Shown: positions 11,452-22,390 of the stretch, one piece after another
Layout: each line of letters opens with the position of its first letter
Numbering within the stretch: position 1 is the stretch's first letter
DNA from: Magicicada septendecula
Taxonomy: Eukaryota > Arthropoda > Insecta > Hemiptera > Cicadidae
Direction of reading: 5' to 3'
Assembly: GCA_034769895.1 (NCBI GenBank)
Contig: CM068367.1
Location: 89,029,399 to 89,093,398, forward strand
Length of the DNA: 64,000 nt
Program-made: the position numbers and the translations under genes
Notes under the pieces: model-generated
Databases searched by the model: none
Told to the model about the DNA's origin: nothing
What the model saw: the letters and a program-made list of their open reading frames with translations, nothing else

Positions 11452-13205
11452 CAGAGTCTCAAATATCTGAATAAAATATCTGAATTGTAGAGTTCTCAGG
11501 GTCTATTGTTTTTGGTGAAGATCGGTCAAGGGAAAGGGGTAGTTTACCTGCAACGTTTTATGTTTTAAAAGGGTATTTTCTATGGCAAACGATAACAGCC
11601 GCAAATTCAAACAGAATCAAATAATTTTTTGCATACTGCCCTTATTAGTAAAGTACTCAAGACCTATTGTTTTTGGTGAAGATCGGTTAAAGGAAAGGGG
11701 TAGTTTACTAGCAACGTTTTTTTATCAAGCGTAATTTTTTCCTATGGTAAATGATAACAGTCGCAAATTCAAACAGAATCAAATAATGTTTTGCATACAG
11801 CCCTGAATTGTAGAGTTCTCATGACCTGTTGTTTTTGGTGAAGATCGCTTAAGGGAAAGGGGTAGTTTACCAACAACGTTTTATGTTTTAACAAGGGTAT
11901 TTTCTATGGCAAACGATAACAGCCGCAATTTCAAATAGAATCAAATAATGTTTTGCATTCAGCCCTGTATTGCAGAGTTCTCAAGACCTTTTGTTTTTGG
12001 TGAAGATCGGTTAAGGGAAAGGGGTAGTTTACCAGCTACATTTTATGTTTTAACAAGGGTATTTTCTATGACGAATAATAACTGCCTTAAATTCAATCAG
12101 AATCTTATAATGTTTTGCACACCTCCCGGACCTGTAGAAAACTCAATGTCTGTTGATTTTGGTGAAGATCGGTTAAGGGAAAGGGGTAGTTTACCAGCAA
12201 CTTTTTTTTTATCAAGGGTAATTTTTTCCTATGGCAAACGATAACAGTCGCAAATTCAAACAGAATCAAATAATGTTTTGCATACAGCCCTGAATTGTAG
12301 AGTTCTCATGACCTGTCGTTTTTGGTGAAGATCGGTTTAGGGGAAAGGGGTAGTTTACCAACAACGTTTTATGTTTTAACAAGGGTATTTTCTATGGCAA
12401 ACGATAACAGCCGCAAATTCAAGTAGAATCAAATAATGTTTTGCATTCAGCCCTGAATTGTAGAGTTCTCAAGACCTTTTGTTTTTGGTGAAGATCGGTT
12501 AAGGGAAAGGGGTAGTTTGCCAGCTACATTTTATGTTTTAAGAAGGGTATTTTCTACGACGAATAATAACTGCCGTAAATTCAATCAGAATCTTATATAA
12601 TCTTATGTTTTGAACACCTCCCTGACCTGTAGAAAACTCGATGTCTGTTGATTTTGGTGAAGATCGGTTAAGGAGAACAGGTAGTTTACCTGCAACATTT
12701 TATGTTGTAACAAGAGAACGTTTTCCATGAAGATCGATAACTTCCGTAAATTCAAACGCAATCAAATAATTTTTTACATATTTGCATAAGTTGTAGAGGA
12801 CTCATGGCCTATTGATTTTGGTGAATATTGGTTAAGGTAAAGGGATAGTTTACCAGGCACTTTTAATGTTTTAACAAGAGTAATTGTTTCTATGATGAAC
12901 GATAACTGCCGCACATTGAAACAGAATCAAATAATGTTTTGCATGCATCCCTAAATTGTAGAGACTCAAGGCCTGTTGATTTTGGTGAAGATTGGTTAAG
13001 GGAAAGGGGTAGTTTACCCGCAACATTTTATGTTGTAACAAGAGAAATTTTTCCATGACGAACGATAACTGCCGTACATTCAAACAGAATAAAATAATTT
13101 TTTACATATGTGCCTGAGTTGTAGAACACTCAAGGCCTATTGATTTTGGTGAAGATCAGTTACGAGGAAAGGGCAGTTTACCAGAAAAATTTTTCTTTTA
13201 ACAAG
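11452..13205 (+). repeat. Satellite array, about 11 monomers of ~163 bp (copy B)
   Basis: The marker GGTGAAGATCGG-type phrase recurs at 11,514, 11,675, 11,837, 11,999, 12,161, 12,324, 12,487, 12,656, 12,820, 12,984 and 13,148, giving spacings of 161-169 bp. Each monomer also holds AAAGGGGTAGTTTACC, TTTTATGTTTTAACAAG and ACGATAAC(A/T)GCCG. Short frames such as 11,948-12,244 are by-products of the repeat. Monomers do not contain the hammerhead themselves. Confidence 0.9.
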
Positions 13206-13462
13206 AGTAAAGTACTTAATTTTGATAAAAAAAGTATTGTGATAAGAAGATCTTAATAATCCACTGTAGAAATGTAGATAAAATATCTATAAATGAATAG
13301 GCTAATTGAACGGGGTGGGGGTAATTTTCTATAATTGAAAATTATAGATGAAGGGGGAGGGGATAATTTTTCTGTTTACTACGTTATCGGCAACAAAGTA
13401 GTAGTTTGTTGTTAAAATTCCTTCCCGGGCTGTTTGGCCGTAGTCCATTGTTTTCTGCAAAA

Positions 13463-13503
13463 CCAGACGTTTCTGCAGTGCCGTCGACTGCCATCATCAG
13501 TGA
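13463..13503 (-). ncRNA. Hammerhead ribozyme motif (copy B)
   Basis: Minus strand CTGATGA, stem II GGCAGT / ACTGC with the last pair lost (C to A), GAAA, palindromic ACGT, cleavage base C, stem I TCA with TGG. Near-consensus, probably weak. Confidence 0.6.
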
Positions 13504-13650
13504 AAATCGAGTGCGATAACGTGTTGTGGTATACGTTAGTGACCACAGTACTGTAGTTTCTATGGAAACATTTCATTTCGTAAATGATTTTAAATATAAA
13601 TCTTAGAACATGGAAGTCATGTATGGTTCTCCATACCGATATTGTATAGG

Positions 13651-14434
13651 ACGAACGATAACTGCCGCACATTCAAACAGAATCAAATAATGTTTTGCAT
13701 ACGTTCTTGAATTGTAGAGGACTCAAGGCCTTTTGATTTTGGTGAAGATGGGGTAAGAGAAAGGTGTAGTTTACTGGCACCATTTTTATCCTTTAACAAG
13801 AGTAATTTTTTCATGACGAACGATAACTGCCGTAAATTCAAACAGAATTAAATAATTTTTTACATATCTGCTTGAATTGTAGAGGACTCAAGGCCTATTG
13901 ATTTTGGTGAAGATCGGTAACGGGGAAAGGGTAGTTTAACTGCAACATTTTATGTTTTAACAAGAGTAAAGTACTTAATTTTGATATATAAATTATTCTA
14001 ATACGAAGATCATAATAATCCACTGTAGAATCGTAGATGAAATATCTATAAATGAAGAGGCTAGTTGAACGGGGTGGGGGTAATTTTCTATAAATGAAAA
14101 TTATAGTTGAAGGGGGAGGGGATAACTGCTTATATGTGTACTACGTTATCGGCAACAAAGAAGTAGTTTGTTGTTAAAACTCCTTCCCGGGCTGTTTGGC
14201 CATAGTCCAATGTTTTCTTCAAAACCAGACGTTTCAGCAGTGCCGTCGACTGCCATCATCAGTGAAAATCGAGTGTGATATCGTGAGGTGGTATACGTTA
14301 GTGACCACAGTACTGTGGTTAAGGCTGAAGCTATAAGTGGAAAGAAGTAGTTTCTATGGGAACATTTCATTTCGTAAATGATTTTAAATATAAATCTTAG
14401 AACATGGTAGTCATGTATGGTTATCCATACCGAT
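13651..14434 (-). mobile_element. Hammerhead-satellite composite element, copy C
   Basis: Two satellite monomers (markers near 13,740 and 13,908) followed by the conserved hammerhead segment and the CCATACCGATAT end. It is the shortest copy, showing that monomer number varies (1, 11, 2, 10 and 2 in copies A-E). Confidence 0.7.
14225..14265 (-). ncRNA. Hammerhead ribozyme motif (copy C)
   Basis: Minus strand CTGATGA, stem II GGCAGT / ACTGC with the closing pair changed, GAAA, ACGT stem III, cleavage base C, TGG facing TCA. Same layout as copy B. Confidence 0.6.
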
Positions 14435-14599
14435 ATTTTTTAGATTATTTTATTATTTTTCATCTGAGTACGCTAACATAATAGTAACTTTTTTTAAAAT
14501 ATAGAAACAGCAATTCCGTAAACGTTTGAAATATGATTTATAGGAAAGTCAATTCAGTCAATAAGTATCTTTTAAACAACGTTTCAATAACGCGTATTA
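14435..14599 (+). repeat. 165-bp dispersed repeat, copy 2
   Basis: Direct repeat of 6825-6989. It fills the gap between composite copies C and D exactly. Confidence 0.75.
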
Positions 14600-14707
14600 C
14601 TTCCATGTTCCTTAAGAAATTGAATGGCAAAAAAAATCGTGTTCGAGATTATTGCAGATTCTGATTGTACTACACTCAAAACATGAAAAAGTCATTTTTC
14701 GAAAAGT

Positions 14708-14711
14708 GTCT

Positions 14712-14742
<31 letters not shown>

Positions 14743-14751
14743 CGCGCGCGC
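14708..14751 (+). repeat. (TG)n then (CG)n microsatellite inside copy D
   Basis: About 24 bases of TG followed by about 16 of CG. The corresponding place in copy E holds the very long CA/CT tract, so this is a recurrent expansion point of the element. Confidence 0.9.
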
Positions 14752-14754
14752 CTA

Positions 14755-16370
14755 TGACTGTAGATTTTTTTTCTATGGCAAACGATAACAGCCGCAAATT
14801 CAAACAAAATCGAATAATTTGTTGCATGCAGCCCCGATTTGTAGAGTGTTCAAGACATATTGTTTTTGGTGAAGGTCGGTTAAGGGAAAGGGGTAGTTTA
14901 CCTGCAACGTTTTTTTTTTAATCAAGGGTAATTATTTTCTATGGCAAACGATAACAGCCGCAAATTCAAACAAAATCAAATAATTTTGTGCATGCAGCCC
15001 TGATTTGTAGAGTACTCAAGACCTATTTTTTTGGTGAAGATCGGTTAAGGGAAAGGGGTAGTTTACCTGCAACGTTTTTTTGTTTCAACAAGGGTATTTT
15101 CTGTGGCAAACGATAACAGCCGCAAATTCAAGCAGAATCAAATGATTATTTGCATATAGGCCTGAATTGTAGAGTTCTCAAGACCTTTTGTTTTTAGTGA
15201 AGATCGGTTATGGGAAAGGGGTAGTTTACCTGCAACGTTTTATGTTTTAACAAGGGTATTGTCTATGGCAAACGATAACAGTCACAAATTCAAACAGAAT
15301 CAAATAATTTTTTGCATACAGCCCTGATTTGTAGAGTACTCAAGACCTGTTGTTTTTGGTGAAGATCGGTTAAGGGAATAGGGCTGTTTACCTACAACAT
15401 TTTATGTTTTAACAAGGGTAATTTTTTCTATGACGAACGATAACTGCCGTAAATTAAAACAGAATCAACTACTCTTTTGCATACCTTTTTGAATTATACA
15501 GAACTCAAGGTCTGTTGATTTTGTTGAAGATCGTTTAAGGGATTGGGGTAGTTATTTTTTCTATGGCAAACGATAACAGCCGCAAATTCAAACAGAATCA
15601 AATAATTTTCTGCATACAGGCCTGATTTGTGGAGTACTCAAGACCTATTGTTTTTGGTAAAGATCGGTTAAGGGAATGGGGTAGTTTACCTGCAACGTTT
15701 TTTTATCAAGGGTAATTTTTTCTATTGCAAACGATAACAGCCGCAAATTCAAACAGAATCAAATAATGTTTTGCATACAGCCCTGAATTCTAGAGTTCTC
15801 AAGACCGGTTGGTTTTGGTGAAGATCGGTTAAGGGAAAGGGGTAGTTTACCGGCAGCATTTTATGTTTTAACAAGGGTAATTTTTTCTATGACGAACGAT
15901 AACTGCCGTAAATTCAAACAGATCAACTACGTTTTTGCATACCTTTTTGAATTAAAGGGTACTGAATGTCTGTTGATTTTGTTGAAGATCTGTTAAGGGA
16001 AAGGGGTAGTTTACCAGCAACATTTTATGTTTTAAGAAGGGTATTTTTTTTTTTGACGAAAGATAACTGCCGCAAATTCAAAGAGAATCAAATAATTTTT
16101 TTCATACGTTCCTGAATTGTAGAGAACTCACGTCCTGTTGATTGTGGTGAAGATCGGTTAAGGGGAAGGGGTAGTTTACCTGCAACATTTTATGTTGTAA
16201 CAAGAGAGATGTTTTCATTACGAATGGTAACTGCTGTACATTCAAACAGAATCAAATATTTTTTTGTATGTATCCCTGCATTGTAAAGGACTGAAGGCCT
16301 ATTGATTTTGGTGAAGATCGGTTTAGAGAAAGGAGTAGTTTACCTGCAACGTTTTAAGTTTTAACAAGAG
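14755..16370 (+). repeat. Satellite array, about 10 monomers of ~163 bp (copy D)
   Basis: The GGTGAAGATCGG-type marker recurs about every 160-168 bp from 14,868 to about 16,310. Some monomers are shortened (around 15,522-15,655). The sequence is the same as that of the array at 11,452. Confidence 0.9.
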
Positions 16371-16626
16371 TAAAGTACTTAATTTTGATAAATAAAGTAT
16401 CCTGATAAGAAGCGCCTAATAATCCACTGTAGAAATGTAGATGAAATATCTATAAATGAAGAGGTTAGGTGAACGAGGTGGGGGTAATTTTCTATTAATG
16501 AAAATTATAGTTGAAGGGGGAGGGGAGACTTTTTTTTGTGTACTACGTTATCGGCAACAAAGAAGTAGTTCTTTGTTAAAATTCCTTCCCGTGCTGTTTA
16601 GTCGTAGTCCAATGTTTTCTGCAAAA

Positions 16627-16667
16627 CCAGACTTTTCGGCAGTGCCATCGACTGCCATCATCAGTGA
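16627..16667 (-). ncRNA. Hammerhead ribozyme motif, degenerate (copy D)
   Basis: Minus strand CTGATGA and a perfect stem II (GGCAGT / ACTGCC), GAAA, but AAGT in place of ACGT at stem III. Stem I is TCA with TGG. Confidence 0.55.
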
Positions 16668-16995
16668 AAATCGAGTGCGAAAACGTGAGGTGGTATCGTT
16701 AGTGACCACAGTACTGTGGTTAAGGCTGAAGCAATAAGTAGAAAGAAGTAGTTTCTATGGAAATATTTCATTTCGAATATGATTTCAAATATGAATCTTA
16801 GAACATAGAAGTCATGTATGGTTCTGAAGGTAGTGAAGGAAAATTGAAGAAGTTGTGGGCAAATGGTGACTGTGTCATCTTCACCATAATAACACACTGC
16901 ATGCTCTTAACACCTCATACAGGATTTCTTTGTGAAACACCACAATTCACTATAATCCTGTCTTGGCTTCTTCCAATTTCTGACTCTTTCCAAAG

Positions 16996-17105
16996 CTAAA
17001 ATCACTGCAGAAACGGAAGAGATTTCAGACAGTGGAAAAAATTCAAGAGAATGTGACAACACAACTGATGAGGATTCCAAAACAGAATGTGATCCTGTAA
17101 CATAA
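16996..17105 (+). other. Possible terminal coding exon of an unidentified host gene
   Basis: A pyrimidine-rich acceptor (CTGACTCTTTCCAAAG, ends 16,995) precedes an open stretch encoding AETEEISDSGKNSRE and then DEDSKTECDPVT before a TAA at 17,103-17,105. An AATAAA-like signal lies near 17,182. The composition (acidic, Ser/Thr-rich) is typical of a protein tail, but no family is recognisable and no upstream exon is visible because transposons fill the DNA before it. It may be chance. Confidence 0.25.
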
Positions 17106-17201
17106 TACAGCCACCAGTGTTGTGTTATTTGTGTGCACAGATCAAAACTGACAATTTTTGAGAACGTTTAACACTCTAATTTAATTAATAAAAAGTATTA
17201 G

Positions 17202-17202
<1 letters not shown>

Positions 17203-17232
<30 letters not shown>
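17203..17232 (+). repeat. (CA)n microsatellite
   Basis: About 15 CA units directly at the edge of the solo LTR that follows. Confidence 0.95.
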
Positions 17233-17233
<1 letters not shown>

Positions 17234-17790
17234 TGGTACGGTGGTCTACTGATCATCGTATGGTACAGTGGAAAACAAAATACAAGACACCAATTAAGTC
17301 ACTAATCACCAGCTTTAATTATCACAGTTAAACAGTTCGTAATTAACAACACAGTCTCTTACAACAAATCAAATAAAAATTGTTCACACGCAATAAAATG
17401 TCAACTAATATAAAACACAATTGTATTACAATTATACCACCCGATTATAAAACACAACATTTCGCCTCAATAACCACTTGAATGCACAGAGTAATATCAC
17501 CCGATAATAACTCGAACCCCACTGTAATATATATCGCAATTATAACTGAAACTGAACGTCGTTGAGTACTGGTATTTATACCCCCCCCCCCCAAAATACT
17601 AGATTATTTCATACTGCGCATTAGCTCTACACTACGAAGTAATTAGCTGCGGCCTTGACACAGTCCGCGCGGCTGGCAGCTTCCAGAAAAGTCTCGCGAG
17701 CACATGTAGAAATCGTGTACGCCACAACATTTAGCCGTATTCCACTGGATAGTTCGAGAAACAAGTAGATTGTTCTGTAATGTCGTAACA
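17234..17790 (-). mobile_element. Solo Gypsy LTR, minus strand, relative of the 34,168 element
   Basis: Read on the minus strand it begins TGTTACGACATTACAGAAC and shares, in order, GGACTGTGTCAAGGCCGCAG, TATAAATACC, GTACTCAACGACGTTCAGTT, TAATACAATTGT and GTGTTGTTAATTACGAAC with the LTRs at 34,168 and 37,598. The far end is CGTACCA instead of CGTAACA. No internal region is attached and no clear target duplication is seen. A poly-C run (17,581-17,592) lies just upstream of its TATA box. Confidence 0.8.
17550..17580 (-). promoter_or_regulatory. LTR core promoter (TATAAATA plus TCAGT initiator)
   Basis: Minus-strand TATAAATA (17,573-17,580) is followed about 25 nt later by GTTCAGTTTCAGTT. The same pair occurs in the related LTR at 34,388. 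Confidence 0.6.
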
Positions 17791-17981
17791 ATATATAAAA
17801 GTTCAAATATATGCTTCCAGATTTTCTAGCTGAGCATAATCAAAAGAAATTGGTTGTAGCATAATAAAGTAAATGCTGCTTATTTTAATCAGTTATTTTA
17901 TCCAATCAGATTCTAAGATCACAAACCACAATAGTACATTTTATTTCTCAGGTATAATCAATTAGTGAATTGAATTTATTT

Positions 17982-18264
17982 AAATATAATTATTTCACTA
18001 CCGACTCAGAAAACAAAGTTTTTTATTGGTAAAAACATAAAGTTTTACCTTATAGCCTTAACCGGGTTTCGCTTTTAAAAAGCTTCTTCAACTTTTCAGA
18101 AGAAAAGGCTGAGCCTCTGAAGAAGGTTTTTAAAAGCAAAAACCGGTTAAGGCTACAAGGTAAAACTTTACGTTTTTTACCCATAAAAAACTTTGTGTTC
18201 CGAGTCAGTAGTGAAATAATTATATTTTGTTAAGTAACGGACACGTCATGGACAACAAAATCCA
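17982..18264 (+). mobile_element. Hammerhead foldback element with 11-bp target duplication
   Basis: Two ~110-bp inverted arms (about 17,982-18,092 and 18,117-18,229) flank a short spacer, followed by a ~35-nt tail ending in GGACAACAAAATCCA. TGAATTTATTT occurs exactly at 17,971-17,981 and 18,265-18,275, giving an 11-bp target-site duplication. Each arm carries a degraded hammerhead with AACCGGTT-type stem III. No coding capacity. A scrap of the right arm recurs at 32,914-32,952, so the family is repeated. Confidence 0.8.
18112..18154 (+). ncRNA. Degenerate hammerhead motif in foldback arm
   Basis: AGCCT faces AGGCT as stem I; core CTGAAGA at 18,117-18,123; stem II has lost pairing in this arm; GAAA has become AAAA; the palindrome AACCGGTT and cleavage base A follow. 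The left arm on the minus strand keeps GCTTTT..AAAAGC and GAAA but has TTGAAGA in the core. The two arms together imply an intact ancestor. Confidence 0.5.
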
Positions 18265-18275
18265 TGAATTTATTT

Positions 18276-20692
18276 CTAAAATTCCTTATTGTAATAAGGA
18301 GGTCTCACTATACTGTGCCGGTGTTTGCATAACCCGGCAATCGTAGGTATAATAAATTTTGTTTTAATAATAAACGCGAGTATCAATGTCGGTTAGCGCG
18401 ACGATATTGGATGGCCCTGATAGACAGTGCGCGCTATCTCGCGTCGGAGTTTGGTCTCTGTTGAATAGCTGATGTAGCTCGCAGTTCGACCCAGACTTTG
18501 ACGCAATCAACAAGCTCCCGACCTTGGACAGTCTAATTGGGTAATTTTATTCTCGTCCTGATGGCAGGCTAATTTTTCGAGACTTCCCGGTGAGTGATTT
18601 ACAGTATGCTATAAAATGATTGAATAATAAGGGAATAATTAAACTTAAATATATTCAGCCGAATGCGAGAGTAGAATGTACGGGTTGCGATCGGACGTGT
18701 GTGTGTATTGTAAGAGAATTAATTGATGTTTCAGTACATACAGCCAGTAATTCTTTTAATTATTGTACAGTAATCACTGTTAATCATTTGTTAAATTGCT
18801 GTATAAAATTATAACTAAAGCCAGTACGTATAGACAGAGTTGAATCGTGTGGGTTATGTATGTACACGCACTGGACCGGAAGAGTGTTTTTTTTTTAATT
18901 ATGGCAGTTGAAAATAAATTGTGAGACCACCCTTAGATGAAACACTATAAATCTTTTAATTGTGTGTAACTGTAAGTGCCTTTAGTGTGGTCATTTTCTG
19001 ACAAATTACGATATTTGTGTTGCCACGTGGTGAGGCCAACCTGTTTGATTTTGTCAGCACTTGTTCAATCTGGTGCGAGTGTCTCTTTACTATATACATT
19101 TTAATATTATTTTTTTATGAGTTCATGATTACCTTAAAAAACTTAATTACTCCTCAGGCAATTTTCAAAAAAAAAAAAAAAAAAAAAAAACTTTTATGCA
19201 TTTATTTTGAGTTGGTCGGGAGTCCCGTTCTGATGTTATTACCTTTGACTAGGGTGCAAATTTTAGTGAACAGTATTTCTAATCCTTTGTGAATCCTCAG
19301 GGTTCTCGCACCCAGACGGAGATGTGGCCTCAGCTGGTGTACTGACGCCTTCACCAGTCATGAACCATCCAACACTCACCTGTTCTGAGGAGGGAGCTTG
19401 CTGACCAACTGTAAGATGCAACTCTACTCATGCAATTGAGGTGATATAAACTTTATTATTTTTCGTTGGCCTGGCCCGCAGCTCATCCATGTTACAAATT
19501 GTTTTCTTTTTAAACCATGTGCTTACGCCGCTAGACAGTCCGATCAAGTGTGTGTCAACAATTCATTATGAACATTATTTGAACTATTATAAAATTATTC
19601 CATAACCCTAACGTACTATTCTTGTAATTGTGTGCTGCACTGGGGGAGCGTACCAGAGCTCATTTTGGCTTTCTTCATAATTTTTTTTTTTTGCAAAGGC
19701 CTTAGAGTTAGTATACTTACAATCTAAATTTAAGTCAGGTGTTTATTGGTTCTGAACCGATTGGTTCAGGACGGGGTTCATATATTATTATTATTTTTTC
19801 CTTTTAACATTTAAGGGCTGGGGGGGTTTCGTTTTTCAGGCTGTTTTCAGGGGTAAAATTTACAGGGTTTTTTTTTGGCACAAGTTAGGCACACGTTGAT
19901 ACAGTTTTATGCAGGCCGGATACCTGTCTGACCTGGTCTGGCACATGCTGGCACACTTCCACAGCTGCCAGAATACAACATGCTGTTATTTTAAAATTAT
20001 TTATACACAGATGTCTGACATTAAAAATTTATTTTTTTTCTGGGGGCATATACTAATAATTTTGAGATTGTAAAATCATACTGATGCTACTGATTATTGT
20101 AACTTAGGTTCTGACTTGCTTGCTGGACCTGTCTGTTGAATTAAATCATTATCATTAAAGAACTAATTCCTGATACATGGATACATCTATTTTTGTAACA
20201 CAAGAATTAACATTTTGGAAAATTATGCCAATTGTTTAAACTTAGGTGATAAGGGTTTTTACCACTTGTATAGAGTTCAAAGAAACTTAAAGATTTTCAT
20301 ATACTTATAATGTGCAATTTCTTAGATGTTATAAATTCATATGGGATGCCAGGCCACTATCATCTTGCAGTTATTAGTCATTAATATCCTTTCGGTTTTA
20401 AAATATTTTTTTGGGTTTCATTTTAATGGAGTAAAGGGGTTGTGGTTTTAAATGATTTAATTCCAACTGTGGCTGGAAGTTTAAATTTTATGATTGCAGT
20501 TTCTGGGGCTTATAGAATATACAGCCTGTCTGCCAGGTCGAACATGAGTTTATTGTGATGATATTATGGGTATATGTGTCTCTATGTTTCAATATGTGAT
20601 GTTAGTGTTAAGTGTTATTTAGGGGGGGGAATGTATATAATTTATAGGATGTTGCCCGATATATGGTGTTTATTTATATATTTTAAGTAACC

Positions 20693-20738
<46 letters not shown>

Positions 20739-20819
20739 GGGAGGAATTGCAATGGCCTGACTGAAACTGAATTATTAATATGTTGAGAATAATTTATATC
20801 AAGCTTATTGTTATATTTA
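18276..20819. other. Unassigned DNA, probably including an undefined LTR 5' part
   Basis: No gene was recognised. It holds an A-run of about 22 (19,169-19,190), a T-run near 19,680 and an (AT)n tract at 20,695-20,732. Because a PBS and gag lie downstream, part of this stretch is presumably the LTR body of that element, but several TGTAA starts are possible (for example 18,292, 20,098) and none gives a matching target duplication. Confidence 0.35.
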
Positions 20820-21040
20820 CACCTCAGGGGAATTAATTGTACAAGAAAAATAATTCTAATAAAACTTGTTATTGTTGTCTTACAACAGAGTTTCATTTGC
20901 AAGTCCCGTCTCACTGGACCCAGCGCATTTTTTGCTTCTCTAGGCCTTCTGCCTAGTTCTAAATAACTAGTGGCCCCTCTTTCAAAAAAAAAAAGGATTT
21001 AGTTTTTTATAAAAGGCACAAAGGGGAAAGAGGGGTTACA
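20820..21040 (+). mobile_element. 3' part of a 5' LTR
   Basis: The sequence contains AATAAAACTTGTTATTGTTGTC (spread over 20,859-20,880), a likely polyadenylation region, and ends GGAAAGAGGGGTTACA at 21,040. The same terminal GGAAAGAGGGGTTACA closes the short remnant at 22,407, as expected for the two LTRs of one element. The 5' boundary is unknown. Confidence 0.55.
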
Positions 21041-21042
21041 AA

Positions 21043-21060
21043 TGGTAGCAGAGCGTGGTT
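21043..21060 (+). promoter_or_regulatory. Primer binding site
   Basis: TGGTAGCAGAGCGTGG begins two bases after the LTR end. A TGG start at this spacing is the usual layout of a tRNA-primed LTR element. The tRNA species was not determined. Confidence 0.5.
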
Positions 21061-21648
21061 GATTCTGGGGTTGAACCCTTGGGTCCTTGGGTGTGACGGG
21101 GCTTGCAAACTCGGAAATACTATACTATTGTCATGCTATCGTTCTTTAGGTGTATGGCCATGTATGCTATGTTAGGTTGCTTAACTTGTGAGTCTGATCG
21201 CACCACGGGGCGGGTATTCGTGGTTGGAAAATTTGAGACGTTGAACTGCCGGGGGGTCTCGAGCGTGGCCTGGGTGATAGAATATTGGTGATTTAAGGTC
21301 AGAGTATAGCGTGTGGCATTAGCGGGATGCGGTATGGCCCGATCAGAAGTCGGTACCGTCACCTACTTAATTCCTGTGTTGCGAGGTTTCGGAATTATGA
21401 TTACTAGTTTGTGTTTGCTAGTTATGTGTTGGTGAGACGTGTGTGTCGGATTGGTGTTTGGTGTTATGTATGTTAGGTATTTGTTGGTTGTTGCTTGTTT
21501 CCTTCTGTGGTGTTAATAGGTGGTTCAGAAGTAGGCCAGGTCTCCGCAGCGCTAGAGAACCCGTGGGTCGCTCAAAGGAAGGATAGTACTTGAGTTTTTT
21601 CTGTTTTTGTGACTATGTTTTGTAAGTCATGTTTATGTTAGGTGTTTC

Positions 21649-22347
21649 GTGGAAATGTATGTTTTGTTGTTGTGTATTGTGAATTGTGCAATTCTGGCAG
21701 CAGTATGCTATCAGAAGTTGCCCCATCCCATTTCAGGCGTTCTCCAGAAATTTCCGGTGGTGAATGGATTTGATGAGGACCAGCTGCTGGTTTTATTGGA
21801 CCTGGTGCTGCAGTTGGCAGATTTCCCGGGGGTGTCCGATGGGGAGGTCTTGTCTCTTATATACCCGTATTGCCGGGGTCCGTTGGCTGAGCTGGTCACC
21901 AACACTCTGCGTCGGGGTGACAGTGTTGATGCTTTCCATGGGGAGGTGTTGAACTTCTTCCTACCCATTCGACGACGTGCCCAGCTTAAGTTTGAGTTAT
22001 TCTATCGCCTACAGGCCAACGGAGAGGCGTTAGGGGACTTCGTGCACGATATACGGAAAGCTGCCCGGGTGTTAAGATTGGGGTTGCCCGAGACAGAAGT
22101 TATACAAGCAATTCTGGAAGGACTGAATCCCCAAGAGAGATCTCGTTTGATATTCGCGGACCGTCCACATTGTTTTGCGGACCTTGAACGGCTGTGTGTG
22201 GTCTCCAGAACGGTCCAGGAGGTTGACGAGTCCCGGGGAAGAGCTGCTACGGATGTCCAATACTCCAGTGGTTTGTTAGGAAGATCTAAAAAGGACAAAC
22301 ATGGTGGTTGGAGGAGAACACAAGAGACTGTCAGAAAGTCTGAATAA
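21649..22347 (+). CDS. Gag-like protein of an LTR retrotransposon (partial)
   Basis: A 232-residue frame. Residues from about 40 to 190 have the layout of Gypsy-type gag capsid domains: LSLIYPYCRGPLAELV, then DAFHGEVLNFFLP, FELFYRLQANGEALGDFV, an ILEGLNPQERSRL motif, and FADLERLCV. This matches the helix pattern of retrotransposon gag capsids, which form the particle around the RNA. The first ~30 residues are hydrophobic (YVLLLCIVNCAILAAVC), unusual for gag, and the true start may lie elsewhere. The frame stops before any CCHC knuckle, and a poly-A run follows at once, so protease and polymerase are missing. Codon choice is GC-richer than the neighbourhood, as expected of a recent arrival. 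Confident on gag, unsure on start. Confidence 0.7.
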   Translation: MEMYVLLLCIVNCAILAAVCYQKLPHPISGVLQKFPVVNGFDEDQLLVLLDLVLQLADFPGVSDGEVLSLIYPYCRGPLAELVTNTLRRGDSVDAFHGEVLNFFLPIRRRAQLKFELFYRLQANGEALGDFVHDIRKAARVLRLGLPETEVIQAILEGLNPQERSRLIFADRPHCFADLERLCVVSRTVQEVDESRGRAATDVQYSSGLLGRSKKDKHGGWRRTQETVRKSE

Positions 22348-22357
22348 GGGAAGTCTG

Positions 22358-22359
<2 letters not shown>

Positions 22360-22390
<31 letters not shown>

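Larger units (their letters stand above)
11452..13650 (-). mobile_element. Hammerhead-satellite composite element, copy B
   Basis: The satellite array is followed without a break by the conserved hammerhead segment (13,206-13,650), ending in CCATACCGATAT. Read in hammerhead sense (minus strand) the order is: CGGTATGG end, hammerhead, CCCTCCCCCTTCAA region, satellite monomers. Copy C's satellite begins directly after it. Confidence 0.7.
14600..16826 (-). mobile_element. Hammerhead-satellite composite element, copy D (most complete)
   Basis: It runs from the terminal CTTCCATGTTCC hairpin sequence, through CTCAAAACATGAA, a TG/CG microsatellite, about 10 satellite monomers, the AGTACTTAATTTTGATA junction and the conserved hammerhead segment to CATGTATGGTTCT. 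Copy E has the same order on the opposite strand with a CA/CT microsatellite at the matching place. There is no coding capacity, so mobilisation would need an outside reverse transcriptase. Confidence 0.7.

Noticed and set aside
11948..12244. 98-codon frame in the satellite
   Set aside because: It spans two monomers and repeats with them; no start context or homology.
11452..13205. Regular repeats that could suggest a CRISPR array
   Set aside because: The ~163-bp units are contiguous satellite monomers without spacers, in a eukaryotic setting.
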